A model generated the notes under the pieces. That model did not search any database and had not been told where the DNA came from. It saw only the letters and a program-made list of their open reading frames with translations. From the NCBI RefSeq assembly GCF_035818675.1, contig NZ_JAYKZZ010000018.1, forward strand, positions 62,001 to 126,000: a stretch of 64,000 bases of DNA, written 5' to 3'. Position numbers and translations under genes: made by a program. Origin of the DNA: Parapedobacter flavus (GTDB lineage Bacteria > Bacteroidota > Bacteroidia > Sphingobacteriales > Sphingobacteriaceae). Below are positions 1 through 9,385 of the stretch, piece by piece (position 1 is the stretch's first letter; each line of letters opens with the position of its first letter).

Positions 1-604
1 CCGCCAACCACTCCCGGTGGGGCGCCTTATGGTGCAGGAGCAAGCAGAACGGCTTATCTTTGTCTGTACTGTCTAGCCATTCCAAAGCCAGATCCGTGGT
101 AATATCTGTCACATAACCGTGTATTCGCTCCTTTTCCCCATTCACCAAGAAGTCGGGGTTGTAATAATCTCCCTGCCCCGGCACTACGGCCGAATAATCA
201 AACCCCCGGGGGAGGCCATCCATGTGGATTTTGCCTACCATGGCCGTTTGATAACCCGCTGCTTGCAATAGCTTCGGAAAATTATCCTGAGACCAGTCAA
301 ACTTAGCCATGTTGTCTATCTTCCCATTGATAAAGCTGTGTTTTCCCGTGAGCAAGACCGCGCGGCTCGGTGCGCAGAGCGAGTTGGTCACTGTAGCACG
401 GGTGAACAGCACGCCTTCGGCCGCAATCCGGTCGATGTTAGGCGTTTCGTTCATACCGTGACCGTAGGCGCTAACTGCCTGATAGCCGTGGTCGTCACTC
501 ATAATGTAAATGATGTTGGGCTGTTTCGCTACCCGTTCATTTTCCGGCATACATGCGCCTGCGATTCCTAATGTAACACAGATCACCACGATCCAAGTCT
601 TCAT
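1..604 (-). CDS. Sulfatase, N-terminal part (runs off left edge)
   Basis: This is the first 201 residues of a family S1 (formylglycine) sulfatase, which hydrolyses sulfate esters on glycans outside the cytoplasm. I translated it by hand because it is open at the left edge. It starts at ATG 604 with a short hydrophobic leader ending in a possible lipobox (GIAGAC). A metal-binding IMSDDHG motif follows, then the modification motif CAPSR, whose Cys is converted to formylglycine, and then VGKIHMDG. The style resembles N-acetylglucosamine-6-sulfatase-like enzymes, but substrate cannot be read from this. It sits 23 bp after the preceding sulfatase and is probably the last visible gene of the operon. 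Confidence 0.9.
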   Translation of the reverse strand, partial: MKTWIVVICVTLGIAGACMPENERVAKQPNIIYIMSDDHGYQAVSAYGHGMNETPNIDRIAAEGVLFTRATVTNSLCAPSRAVLLTGKHSFINGKIDNMAKFDWSQDNFPKLLQAAGYQTAMVGKIHMDGLPRGFDYSAVVPGQGDYYNPDFLVNGEKERIHGYVTDITTDLALEWLDSTDKDKPFCLLLHHKAPHREWLA

Positions 605-627
605 TTGATATTTCATCTCTTTCTTTT

Positions 628-2064
628 TTATCTTTTTACCCTTTCGAGCCAATTGTTATGCAATTCCAGCAACTCCTTTACTTTCTCCGGATTATCTTCC
701 GCCCTATTGATCCTTTCCCCGGTGTCCGTGGGCAGGTGTACTAAATACAGTTGATCTTTTCCCTTAAAATCCTCGCCCGTCTTAACGGGATCCCATCCCC
801 GATCGGTATCCACCGGATTCCCGAGCAGCTTCCAATCGCCCTTACGCATCGCCCAGCTGCTCGTACGGTCGTCGTACGTTCCGATCTGCCAGTGTAGTTC
901 GCGGGCTTGTACGGTAGCGCCGGTATCCGATACGATCGGCAGCAAATCCACGCCTTCCAAATGCTTTCCGTCGTATTGCGCCCCCACCAGTGCCGCTATT
1001 GTAGGAAACCAATCCATGCCGGAGGCAACGCGATCGCATACTATTCCCTGTGGCAGTGCTTCCGGATAACGGATCATTGCCGGCACACGGATTCCCCCCT
1101 CGAACATGCTGAGTTTGCCGCTACGATAGGGGCCAGCGTTCCCACCGCCCCAAAAAGCCGGTTCCGAATTGGCATGACCGTGGTCGGATTGGAAGATGAC
1201 GATCGTATGCTCCAACACGCCCTCTTTCTGCAACTTATCAAGTACCCACCCGATACGTTCATCGAGCGTCGATACAAATGCCGCGTATTCCCGTCGCGGG
1301 GAATCGAGGTCTTTATAGTACTCAAGCCATTTCGTCGTTCCCTGATAAGGGTAATGCGGAACATTTGCCGCCCAGTATATAAAAAACGGCTGGTCTTCCG
1401 TTCGGTCTATAACACCATTGATTTCCTCCACCATAAGGTCCGGGAAGTACGCTCCCGGCCGGTAGATCTCCTTGCCGTTTTGGTAAAGGTCATGCTTGTT
1501 GGGCCCGTTCCAAAAAAAGAAATGGGAGTAGTTATCGATACAGCCGCGCCGGTGACCGAAGAAATAGTCGAAACCCTGGGCATTGGGCAACATATCTTGC
1601 GCATGGCCCAGGTGCCACTTACCTACCAGCGCCGTATAATAGCCGTTGTCTTTCAGCATTTCCGCCAGAGTTACCTCCGAAGTTGGCAACCCCAATTTCA
1701 TTTTGGGGTCCACTTTGGGAATTGGAACGTTTCGGGGCAGGCCTGCCCCCAGGTTTGTCTTTCCCGTCAACAACCCCGCCCGTGAGGGTGAGCATACGGG
1801 AGCTACCGCGTAGAATTGGGTGAACCGTACACCGTCGCTTGCTAGGCGATCGAGGTTTGGCGTCACAAGGTCATCCGATCCGTAGCAGTTCAAGTCCAGT
1901 GTTCCCAAATCGTCCGCTAAAATCAACAGGATATTCGGTCGTTCATCGGTAATAGCTGACGGTAGGCCGTTTGCTACACCAACTTGCAGGCAAGTATATA
2001 AAAGTAAACATGCTGCCAGTTTCATCAATCGGCACACCACAGTGATTTCAAACAGTCTACTCAT
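628..2064 (-). CDS. Family S1 sulfatase (arylsulfatase-like)
   Basis: A secreted or periplasmic sulfatase of 478 residues. Visible parts are a Ca-binding ILADDLG motif at about 47-53, the formylglycine motif CSPSR with Cys91, KWHLGH, and a second metal-site loop reading SDHGH where many relatives have DNG. The ATG at 2064 overlaps (ATGA) an out-of-use TGA at 2061-2063 that would be the natural end of the gene before it, which supports this start. The internal ATG at 2025 gives a more compact signal peptide (MKLAACLLLYT) and remains possible. It is part of the sulfatase run in the polysaccharide utilisation locus. The exact sulfated sugar is unknown. Confidence 0.9.
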   Translation of the reverse strand: MSRLFEITVVCRLMKLAACLLLYTCLQVGVANGLPSAITDERPNILLILADDLGTLDLNCYGSDDLVTPNLDRLASDGVRFTQFYAVAPVCSPSRAGLLTGKTNLGAGLPRNVPIPKVDPKMKLGLPTSEVTLAEMLKDNGYYTALVGKWHLGHAQDMLPNAQGFDYFFGHRRGCIDNYSHFFFWNGPNKHDLYQNGKEIYRPGAYFPDLMVEEINGVIDRTEDQPFFIYWAANVPHYPYQGTTKWLEYYKDLDSPRREYAAFVSTLDERIGWVLDKLQKEGVLEHTIVIFQSDHGHANSEPAFWGGGNAGPYRSGKLSMFEGGIRVPAMIRYPEALPQGIVCDRVASGMDWFPTIAALVGAQYDGKHLEGVDLLPIVSDTGATVQARELHWQIGTYDDRTSSWAMRKGDWKLLGNPVDTDRGWDPVKTGEDFKGKDQLYLVHLPTDTGERINRAEDNPEKVKELLELHNNWLERVKR

Positions 2065-2135
2065 TTGATTTTAAAATGTTTATAAAGTTCGTTAACGCCA
2101 TCATTGGATATCTTTTTACGGTAAAAAGTAAGCTA
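2061..2135 (-). other. Displaced 3' end of the sulfatase-LamG gene beyond an amber codon
   Basis: After TAG at 2133-2135 the same frame stays open for 23 codons, to TGA 2061-2063. The encoded residues restore the final LamG strand and helix (Y, S-N-D, ELYK). The TGA would overlap the ATG of the next sulfatase at 2062-2064 as ATGA, the usual coupling arrangement and the same as that between the two genes at 7777-7780. The match of register, motif and overlap makes chance unlikely. Confidence 0.7.
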
Positions 2136-4154
2136 TTGGATCAGCCCTTGATAATGGTATGTCGAAATTGCTGCTAGATCGTCCCATCCGCTCGAATTGC
2201 GGCCAATCAAAATTTCATCGTCCTTAACCGGCTGGATAGGGATTAGCATCCGCCGGTGAGCAACCAGTTCACCATTGACATAAAGCCGAATGTTGTTGTG
2301 AAAATTCTCAATAACAGCCACAACGTGGCTCCACTTACCGGTAATGCCTTCGATTCCATCCACGAATTGAAGAAACCCGTTGTGCGCTACCACAAAACCG
2401 GGAACACCATTTTCCACAAACAACATCCAACCTCCGCTTTGCGAACCCGAAGAGGCAATAACCCCATCGCTCGACGTTGGTTTTGCCCAACACTCGATCA
2501 CAAAGGTTCCTTGCGAGGGGTCGAGATCAGCACGGTTATGAACAACGGCATAGGTGCCGTCTGAAAATTCCCCACAAATTTCTCCATCAATTTGCACCTG
2601 CTTTACACCAACCGACCTGATACCTTTTTCACGGGGGGTGGGTAACGACTGTCCAAAATGATGTGAAAGCAATTTTCCGGACCTGACGGTCAACTCTGGT
2701 TCGGGGTCAGGCCTGGGGACGTCGCTGACGTAACCTGTTTCTTCTTTAAGTCGTTCGAGTTCTTCCGAAAGTGTCGCCTTTATTTTCTTGTATTCAGGGT
2801 CTTCCGCAAGATTATTCAGTTCATACGGGTCAATAAACTCATCATAAAGCTCATCGATGTCATCGATATCGGGTGTTGTGGAGTACAGGTAACGATTCGT
2901 TCTGACGGCAACGATCCGGGGAATAGAATGGATGAGATCAGGCCAGTAGGTAAAGAGGAAAGATTCCCGCCAACTCCCATGCTCACGTCGCAGCACAGGA
3001 ACCAGGCTTCTGCCCTGCATGTGTTTTGGTATTTCTACCCCGGCTATATCGAGGAAAGTCGGTGCGATATCGGCGTTCAATGCCATTTCTGGGATAGCCT
3101 GACCGCCACGCATAATTCCCGGGTGTCGCATCACCAGCGGAATTCGCATGGATTCGTTGTATGCCACACGCTTATCGCCCCGCCCGTGTTCTCCATGAAA
3201 AAAACCATTATCACCCGCAAACACAATCACCGTGTTGTTTAGTATTCCTCTTTCACGAAGCAGGTTATAAATCTCCCCGATGCCATCATCTACAGCAAGC
3301 AAACATCGTAAGTAATCCTTTTGTGAGCCTCTGCCGTGTTTTGGCCAAGGGGGGAATGTCCGGCTGACTGGCCGGGCCATTGTATCCAGCGCCTTTCCCC
3401 GCATTATTTTTCGACTGGGATGAAAGCGTTGCCACGCAGGTTTGCTCCTCAAGTCGTCACGCCACGAGGCGGGTTCCGGGATAGGATCATCTGCATAGGT
3501 ATGCTGGTGCCTTTCTGGGGGTGTAAATGGCTGGTGTACCGCTTTGTGTGACAAATAAAGGCAAAATGGTCTGTCCATATCCGCGTTGTCTTCAATAAAC
3601 GCCAGCGCATACCTATTCAATTCATCCGTAATATACCCCTCATTACGAATTATCTCCCCGTTTATATTCAATGTATTCCCCTCATAATTACCTTGTCCGG
3701 TAAAACTACACCAATAATCAAATCCTTTCCTAGGGTGGTTATGCGGAGCCATGTGCCATTTCCCAATAAAGGCGGTCCGATATCCATGTTCTTGAAGGAT
3801 CTGAGCAAAAGACGGCGTTTTCTCAGGATCGAATTCCCGGCCTTCTTGATTCGTGTTCACTCCGTGCGCATACGAAAACGTGCCGGTGAGAATGGTTGCC
3901 CTGGCTGGTGCACAAAGCGAATGGGTGGCAAAAGCATTTTCAAAATGGACTCCCTCATTGCTAAGCCTATCGATATGAGGGGTTTTCAGGAATGTATATT
4001 TATTCATAAACCCCATGGCATCCCACCGCAGGTCATCGACAAGGACGAAAATAATATTTGGCCTTTTTGCATCCGAGCCCTTGGCTACCATCGACATAGC
4101 TGCGAATGATAAGATTGCCGACAGTAAGACTAAATAACCGATTCCTTTTATCAT
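2133..4154 (-). CDS. Sulfatase with C-terminal LamG domain, truncated by an in-frame amber codon
   Basis: A 673-residue protein with a signal peptide and an S1 sulfatase domain (VLVDDLRWD near 38-46, Cys81 in CAPAR, GKWHMA, AGDNG) to about residue 480. A concanavalin-like LamG domain follows from about 540 to the end, probably for glycan binding. The chain stops at GLIQ, one strand short of a normal LamG fold. Reading through the TAG at 2133-2135 in the same frame gives LTFYRKKISNDGVNELYK and six more residues, then TGA at 2061-2063. That tail matches the usual LamG ending (GLI-DE-V-x-Y ... S-x-E-x-x-ELY) with no gap. The stop therefore looks like a recent nonsense change, a sequence error or a readthrough site. 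The catalytic domain is intact. Confidence 0.9.
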   Translation of the reverse strand: MIKGIGYLVLLSAILSFAAMSMVAKGSDAKRPNIIFVLVDDLRWDAMGFMNKYTFLKTPHIDRLSNEGVHFENAFATHSLCAPARATILTGTFSYAHGVNTNQEGREFDPEKTPSFAQILQEHGYRTAFIGKWHMAPHNHPRKGFDYWCSFTGQGNYEGNTLNINGEIIRNEGYITDELNRYALAFIEDNADMDRPFCLYLSHKAVHQPFTPPERHQHTYADDPIPEPASWRDDLRSKPAWQRFHPSRKIMRGKALDTMARPVSRTFPPWPKHGRGSQKDYLRCLLAVDDGIGEIYNLLRERGILNNTVIVFAGDNGFFHGEHGRGDKRVAYNESMRIPLVMRHPGIMRGGQAIPEMALNADIAPTFLDIAGVEIPKHMQGRSLVPVLRREHGSWRESFLFTYWPDLIHSIPRIVAVRTNRYLYSTTPDIDDIDELYDEFIDPYELNNLAEDPEYKKIKATLSEELERLKEETGYVSDVPRPDPEPELTVRSGKLLSHHFGQSLPTPREKGIRSVGVKQVQIDGEICGEFSDGTYAVVHNRADLDPSQGTFVIECWAKPTSSDGVIASSGSQSGGWMLFVENGVPGFVVAHNGFLQFVDGIEGITGKWSHVVAVIENFHNNIRLYVNGELVAHRRMLIPIQPVKDDEILIGRNSSGWDDLAAISTYHYQGLIQ

Positions 4155-4204
4155 CTTTTCGTAATTGAATAGGCACTATACGCTAACTAGTTAACCCTTT
4201 AACC

Positions 4205-7200
4205 TTATCGTTTCTCATTACCAATTCCCCATTCTTTATTAGGCTGACTACCCATTTCGACGTGCAGCTCCCTGCCGCTCATGATATCTTCATGACTAAA
4301 AAATGGTTTGTTGTGAAGGGTTGAGTTTAACTCAGCGCTTTGAATATATTTGTTGTCAGGAGCGTTATTGGAGGCTTTAATTATAAATTTATTTCCATTG
4401 GCAAGGTTAAGAATCACTTCATCAAATAGCGGTCTGCCTATAGAGTATTGAGGATCTCCGGGACAAAAAGAATAAAAGCCCATGGCGTTTAGTACATACC
4501 AGGCAGACATCTGTCCACAATCCTCATTTCCTGAAAGGCCATTGGGATCGTTAAAATATAACATATTCATTATACTATCTGTGAGCTGTTGGGTCTTCCA
4601 GGGCTGGCCCACAAAATTGTATAAATGCGAAACATGATGGCTTGGCTCATTACCATGTGCGTATTGACCGATCAATCCCGAAATATCATTTGACGCCTGT
4701 TCACCTTCAATTTCAGAAGTTATGGAAAAAAGCGAGTCCAACTTTGTTTGAAATTCGCTAACTCCACCCATCAATTCCACCAGACCTGTTACATCGTGTG
4801 GCACAAACCAAGTCCATTGCCAGGCATTTCCTTCGGTATACTCGTCTTTTCTATGCCGCGAAAAACGAGGATTGAATGGCTCTCTCCAAGATCCATCTCG
4901 GTTTTTGCCGCGCATAAATCCAGTCTCCTTGTCAAAATACTTTTGATACCACTTAGAACGGTCCATAAATAATTCGTAGTCCTCATCTTTGCCCAGATCT
5001 TTTGCCAGCTGTGCGACGCACCAATCGTTGTATGCAAATTCCAATGCCTTGGAAACTGATTCGTTCGCTAGATCTGCAGGAATAAACCCTAACGTTTCAT
5101 TATAGTACTTCGCCTTCGGCTTCAGTTTTTCAAGCACAGCCTTATTGGGAGCCAGTATCCCGGTCGTATCGTAGATCGTAGCTTCTTTCATGGCCTGATA
5201 GGCCAGTTCAATATCGAAACCCCTGGCTCCCTTTTTATATGCATCGTAAATAACCGGTATCGCATGATCGCCGACCATGGTTCCGGTATAATTGGCCGCA
5301 AGCTCCCATTTAGGCAATACGCCCCCCTGTTGGTATTTGGTCAATAACGAATTGATAAACGCTTCATTTCTTTGCGGGTCTATGATGGTGAGCAGTGGGT
5401 GAAAAGCCCTGAACGTATCCCACAGTGAAAAAACGGTATACTCCGGCGATTCGCCCATCCGGTGGATCTGATGATCCATGCCCCTGTAACGCCCATCGAC
5501 ATCGTTAAAAATGTTCGGGCTGATGGAAGCATGGTACAATGCCGTATAGAAAATACGCCGTTGATCGTTCGTCCCCCCTTTTACTTGAATTTTGTTCAAT
5601 CGGCCATTCCACCTTTCCTTGGCCTCGGCTTTCACCTCATCGAAATCCCAATGGACAATCTCAGTAAGCAGGTTTTTCTTGGCCCCTTCATAATCTACAC
5701 TCGAAATGCCCACCTTGGCCAATATGGGAGTGTCCAGATCGCGATCAAACGTTAAAACGGCCTGCACATTGGTGCTGCTCAGGCTTTGACCTTCCGTTTT
5801 ACTCCTATCATGATAAAGATCTACCTTAAAGGGCCTATTGAATTTCGCATAAAAATATACATGATGTTCCCTTGCCCATCCATTGGTAAGCTTATAGCCG
5901 GAAATCTCCGTGTCGCTTATTACATTGATTTCATTAACCGCATTGCGATGCCCGTTTATGGTATGTGCAAGGTCTATTACAATCCCTTTTGAACTGTCTT
6001 TCGGGAACTTGTACTTATGAAACCCTGCCCGGGTAGTCGCCGTCAATTCCACATCGATATCATCATCCAATAATTTAACCGCGTAGAAACCCGGTGTTGC
6101 CGTTTCCTGGTCGTGAGAGAACCGGGAACGGTATCCCGAGTCAGGATCTTCGGCGGTTCCCGGCGACACCTGCGCATTGCCTGTAAAGGGCATAAAAAGG
6201 ATGTCGCCATAATCTCCTATACCGGTGCCACTCAAATGGGTATGGCTGAACCCCAATATGGAACTGTCTGAATAATGATAGCCCCCACAGGCATCCCACC
6301 CCTGTGTTCGCGTATCGGGACTAAGTTGCACCATACCGAAGGGTAACGTTGCACCCGGAAAGGTGTGGCCATGGCCACCTGTTCCGATAAATGGATTCAC
6401 AGATTCGGTGAGGTCGCGGGTGGCGGTTTCTGATTCCCATTCGTTAAGTTCTTCAAGCAGCGCCTCCACCTTAGCCGCATATTGATCAGCAATATCATTG
6501 GTTTCACTGGGATCGCTTTCCAAGTCATACAGTTTCGGTTTTTTGTTGGTCGATGGCATGACGAGTTTCCACTTGCCCTTACGGGCGGCATAATGATGGC
6601 CGCCGGATTGATCCGTATGCTGCCAAAACAGTGTTCTTTCGGGCATCGGTTCGTCATGTAGCAGGTACCCGGCAATACTGACCCCGTCCACGTTAATTGG
6701 GTTTTCAACCCCGGCCAATTCCAGGACCGTTGGGAAAATATCCATCGTTAGGACGGTTTCATCACATTCGCTGGCCTGTTGGATATGCCCCGGCCAACGA
6801 AAAATAGCGGGCACCCGATGGCCACCTTCCCACACCGAGCCTTTATGGCCTTTAAGCATACCATTGCTTCCCTTGGGGCTGGCGCCGTTATCAGAGCAGA
6901 AAATAACGATTGTGTTGTTTTCCAAGCCCAATTCGGCCAAAACCGCTAGCGTATGTCCAACCGTTTCGTCCATGATTTCAACCATGTCTTTATACATGCG
7001 TGGAACGTCTTCTTCAGACCCGCTCGCGCGAAAATCTTTCCCCAGTATACCGCCCGGATACCGGTCGGCTTTTGATGCCCGGTTTTGAAAGGGAAAATGC
7101 GGGGCTTCATGTGCTATATAAAGAAAAAAGGGGTTGTCTTTATTTCTTCTGATAAAGTCTATCGCATTCGTTGAAATCAAATCCGTACTGTACCCCCTTT

Positions 7201-7780
7201 GGTTAGTTAATGCATCGCCCTGCCACCAGTCGTAATATCCTTCCTGATCTACGTGGGAATGGTAATCGACGTTGCCACTCACGTAACCGATAAATTCATC
7301 GAAACCTTGATAAATGGGATTATATTCCCGCTGATATCCCAAATGCCATTTCCCGAAAATCCCCGTGGCATAGCCTGCTCCTTTCAGTACTTCGGCAATG
7401 GTGGTCGCTGCGCGTGGTAGCCCCACATCGCGGTGAGCTTTAGCGGTGATGACCCCCGAGATGCCCGCCCGTTGCTGGTAATTTCCCGTCAGCAACGCTG
7501 CACGAGTGGGACTGCAAACTGCTCCGTTTGAGTGAAAATCCAAAAACCGCACGCCTTGCCGTGCCAATTGGTCAAGATTTGGCGTTTTTATGCTTGTATT
7601 GCCGTAACACCCGATATCGCCATACCCTAGATCATCGGCCATGATAATGATCATGTTGGGCTTGTGGCTTGTGGAATCGTTTAACCAACCGTTATTCCCT
7701 TCGGCGCTTAAGGCTACACCATGCAGCAACGAGAAGGCACCGGTGAAGAAGGCAAGCTTTAAACCGTTTAATCCCTTCAT
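4205..7780 (-). CDS. Sulfatase-GH92 alpha-mannosidase fusion
   Basis: A single 1191-residue chain with two complete enzymes behind one signal peptide. Residues about 40-450 are an S1 sulfatase: IMADDLGYGD at 46-55, Cys89 in CSPTR, GKWHLG at 143-148 and CSDNGAS near 295. From about residue 461 the chain passes almost without linker into a full GH92 exo-alpha-mannosidase: VNPFIGTGGHGHTFPGA at the start, SLWDTFR, a glutamate in EGNAWQW that fits the catalytic acid, HGNEPSHH, and NEDCGQMSAW near the end. GH92 enzymes are Ca-dependent and usually carry their own signal peptide, which is absent here. The gene overlaps the upstream sulfatase by 4 bp (ATGA). The fusion suggests desulfation and mannose release from the same glycan. 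Confidence 0.95.
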   Translation of the reverse strand: MKGLNGLKLAFFTGAFSLLHGVALSAEGNNGWLNDSTSHKPNMIIIMADDLGYGDIGCYGNTSIKTPNLDQLARQGVRFLDFHSNGAVCSPTRAALLTGNYQQRAGISGVITAKAHRDVGLPRAATTIAEVLKGAGYATGIFGKWHLGYQREYNPIYQGFDEFIGYVSGNVDYHSHVDQEGYYDWWQGDALTNQRGYSTDLISTNAIDFIRRNKDNPFFLYIAHEAPHFPFQNRASKADRYPGGILGKDFRASGSEEDVPRMYKDMVEIMDETVGHTLAVLAELGLENNTIVIFCSDNGASPKGSNGMLKGHKGSVWEGGHRVPAIFRWPGHIQQASECDETVLTMDIFPTVLELAGVENPINVDGVSIAGYLLHDEPMPERTLFWQHTDQSGGHHYAARKGKWKLVMPSTNKKPKLYDLESDPSETNDIADQYAAKVEALLEELNEWESETATRDLTESVNPFIGTGGHGHTFPGATLPFGMVQLSPDTRTQGWDACGGYHYSDSSILGFSHTHLSGTGIGDYGDILFMPFTGNAQVSPGTAEDPDSGYRSRFSHDQETATPGFYAVKLLDDDIDVELTATTRAGFHKYKFPKDSSKGIVIDLAHTINGHRNAVNEINVISDTEISGYKLTNGWAREHHVYFYAKFNRPFKVDLYHDRSKTEGQSLSSTNVQAVLTFDRDLDTPILAKVGISSVDYEGAKKNLLTEIVHWDFDEVKAEAKERWNGRLNKIQVKGGTNDQRRIFYTALYHASISPNIFNDVDGRYRGMDHQIHRMGESPEYTVFSLWDTFRAFHPLLTIIDPQRNEAFINSLLTKYQQGGVLPKWELAANYTGTMVGDHAIPVIYDAYKKGARGFDIELAYQAMKEATIYDTTGILAPNKAVLEKLKPKAKYYNETLGFIPADLANESVSKALEFAYNDWCVAQLAKDLGKDEDYELFMDRSKWYQKYFDKETGFMRGKNRDGSWREPFNPRFSRHRKDEYTEGNAWQWTWFVPHDVTGLVELMGGVSEFQTKLDSLFSITSEIEGEQASNDISGLIGQYAHGNEPSHHVSHLYNFVGQPWKTQQLTDSIMNMLYFNDPNGLSGNEDCGQMSAWYVLNAMGFYSFCPGDPQYSIGRPLFDEVILNLANGNKFIIKASNNAPDNKYIQSAELNSTLHNKPFFSHEDIMSGRELHVEMGSQPNKEWGIGNEKR

Positions 7781-9348
7781 TTTTTCGTTTTATTTATCCA
7801 ATCGAGCTGGGGCCAGTTATCCATACCTTCATTTTCCTGGGGTGCTCCCGGTGTACTCCGACCCAATTCGATATACTGTAATAGCAAGTCTTTTAACTCG
7901 TTTACCTTATCCGGATACGCATTGACCAAATTCGTCTTCTCCGATGGATCCTTCTCAAGGTTATAAAGCTGGAAATCGGGCAACCCCTCGATGTCCTCTT
8001 TCGCTTCGGGAAAACTCCACCCGCCCGATCCGGGCCATAAAATCAGTTTCCATTCCCCTTTACGGATGGCAAACCTACCTTTAACGGAATGATGTACGAT
8101 GGCTTCACGGATGGGATCTTTATAGCTGTCGGACTCCAAAACAGGCATAAAGCTAAAACTGTCCTCCGCGGCATGATCCGGTAAGGGAACGTTGAGCATA
8201 TCGGCCATTGTAGCCATGAAATCTGTCGTCGAAATAACCTCATCGGATATCGAGGCCGTGGTGGCCATATTGGGCCACCGCACGATAAAAGGAACGCGGT
8301 GCCCACCCTCGTAAATGTCGGCTTTATGCCCTCTGAAAATATAACTTGGATGGTGTCCGACACTTCTAAGCTCTTTAAAATTTGCTTTGGGAGAACAACC
8401 GTTATCCGAGGTAAAAATGAACATCGTATTCTCCCGGAGCCCATTTTTTTCCAATGCATTCATGAGTTGCCCAACAACATCATCCACCTGTAACACAAAG
8501 TCGCCATAAAAATTGGTGTTGCTTTGACCCAGGAATTCGGTTGATGGAAGAATGGGTGTATGGGGCGCCGGCAACGCAAAATACAGGAAAAACGGCTGAT
8601 CATTTTCTCTTTGCGCATCAAGATACTGAATCGCCTTCGCTGTCAAGTCGGGCAATACGTCGGCATGGTTAAAGTCCGGCGCGGTTAGCCCGCGTCTCCA
8701 AAAGCCCTTATCCTCCACAGAGACGGTTGTCTCGGTAGGAACGGCGGTGGCCACACCGTTTTCCACGTACACATAAGGCGGCATATCAAGCGAACCGGAA
8801 AAGCCAAATGAATAGTGAAAACCACGCTCATTGGGGCCGTTTTTTATGGGCCGGCTAAAATCCACTTCCGGATTCTTTGTACTCCCCAACGGCCCTGACT
8901 GCCAGTTATCAGGTGCCGTCACATGCCAGTCCCAGCCTAAATGCCACTTCCCGATAAATGCCGTGTGATACCCATTTTCCTGTAACAACTGCCCCACCGT
9001 CATCCGGTTTGGTTCAATCAATGCTTTCGAATAGCCCGAGAGCACGCCACTTTTCAAGTCTGTCCGCCAACTCTCCCGCCCGGTTAAAATTCCGTAACGG
9101 GTCGGCGTACATACCGACGAACCAGTGTGCGCATCGGTAAACCGGATTCCCTGAGCGGCTAGTTTATCGATATGGGGCGTCTTTAATTTTGAATTTTCAT
9201 TATAGCATGAAACATCACCGTACCCCAAATCATCCGCAAGAATATAGACAATATTCGGGCGTTCCGGATCAGCCGAACTTGCCGGTTGTGCGGACAAATA
9301 GGTCGTAGCAACCTGACTAATCAAAAGCACACAAAATTTCCGTAGCAT
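7777..9348 (-). CDS. Family S1 sulfatase
   Basis: A 523-residue secreted sulfatase. The start is ATG 9348; the codon before it in frame is TTG. A signal peptide (MLRKFCVLLISQVATTYLSA) is followed by YILADDLGYGD, the formylglycine motif CTPTR with Cys80, GKWHLGWD and TSDNGCS, all typical of S1. A long insertion between the first motifs and the core mentions no recognisable extra domain. The stop overlaps the start of the sulfatase-GH92 gene by 4 bp, so the two are probably translationally coupled and made in similar amounts. Its position regiochemistry cannot be told from sequence alone. Confidence 0.92.
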   Translation of the reverse strand: MLRKFCVLLISQVATTYLSAQPASSADPERPNIVYILADDLGYGDVSCYNENSKLKTPHIDKLAAQGIRFTDAHTGSSVCTPTRYGILTGRESWRTDLKSGVLSGYSKALIEPNRMTVGQLLQENGYHTAFIGKWHLGWDWHVTAPDNWQSGPLGSTKNPEVDFSRPIKNGPNERGFHYSFGFSGSLDMPPYVYVENGVATAVPTETTVSVEDKGFWRRGLTAPDFNHADVLPDLTAKAIQYLDAQRENDQPFFLYFALPAPHTPILPSTEFLGQSNTNFYGDFVLQVDDVVGQLMNALEKNGLRENTMFIFTSDNGCSPKANFKELRSVGHHPSYIFRGHKADIYEGGHRVPFIVRWPNMATTASISDEVISTTDFMATMADMLNVPLPDHAAEDSFSFMPVLESDSYKDPIREAIVHHSVKGRFAIRKGEWKLILWPGSGGWSFPEAKEDIEGLPDFQLYNLEKDPSEKTNLVNAYPDKVNELKDLLLQYIELGRSTPGAPQENEGMDNWPQLDWINKTKK

Positions 9349-9385
9349 CAACGTTTCGTTTTGAACACCTATTTCTATTTTAATT

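Noticed and set aside
907..1785. 292-codon open frame on the plus strand inside a sulfatase gene
   Set aside because: It lies wholly opposite a clear sulfatase with intact motifs, and its translation has no family-like pattern. It is a shadow of codon use on the other strand.
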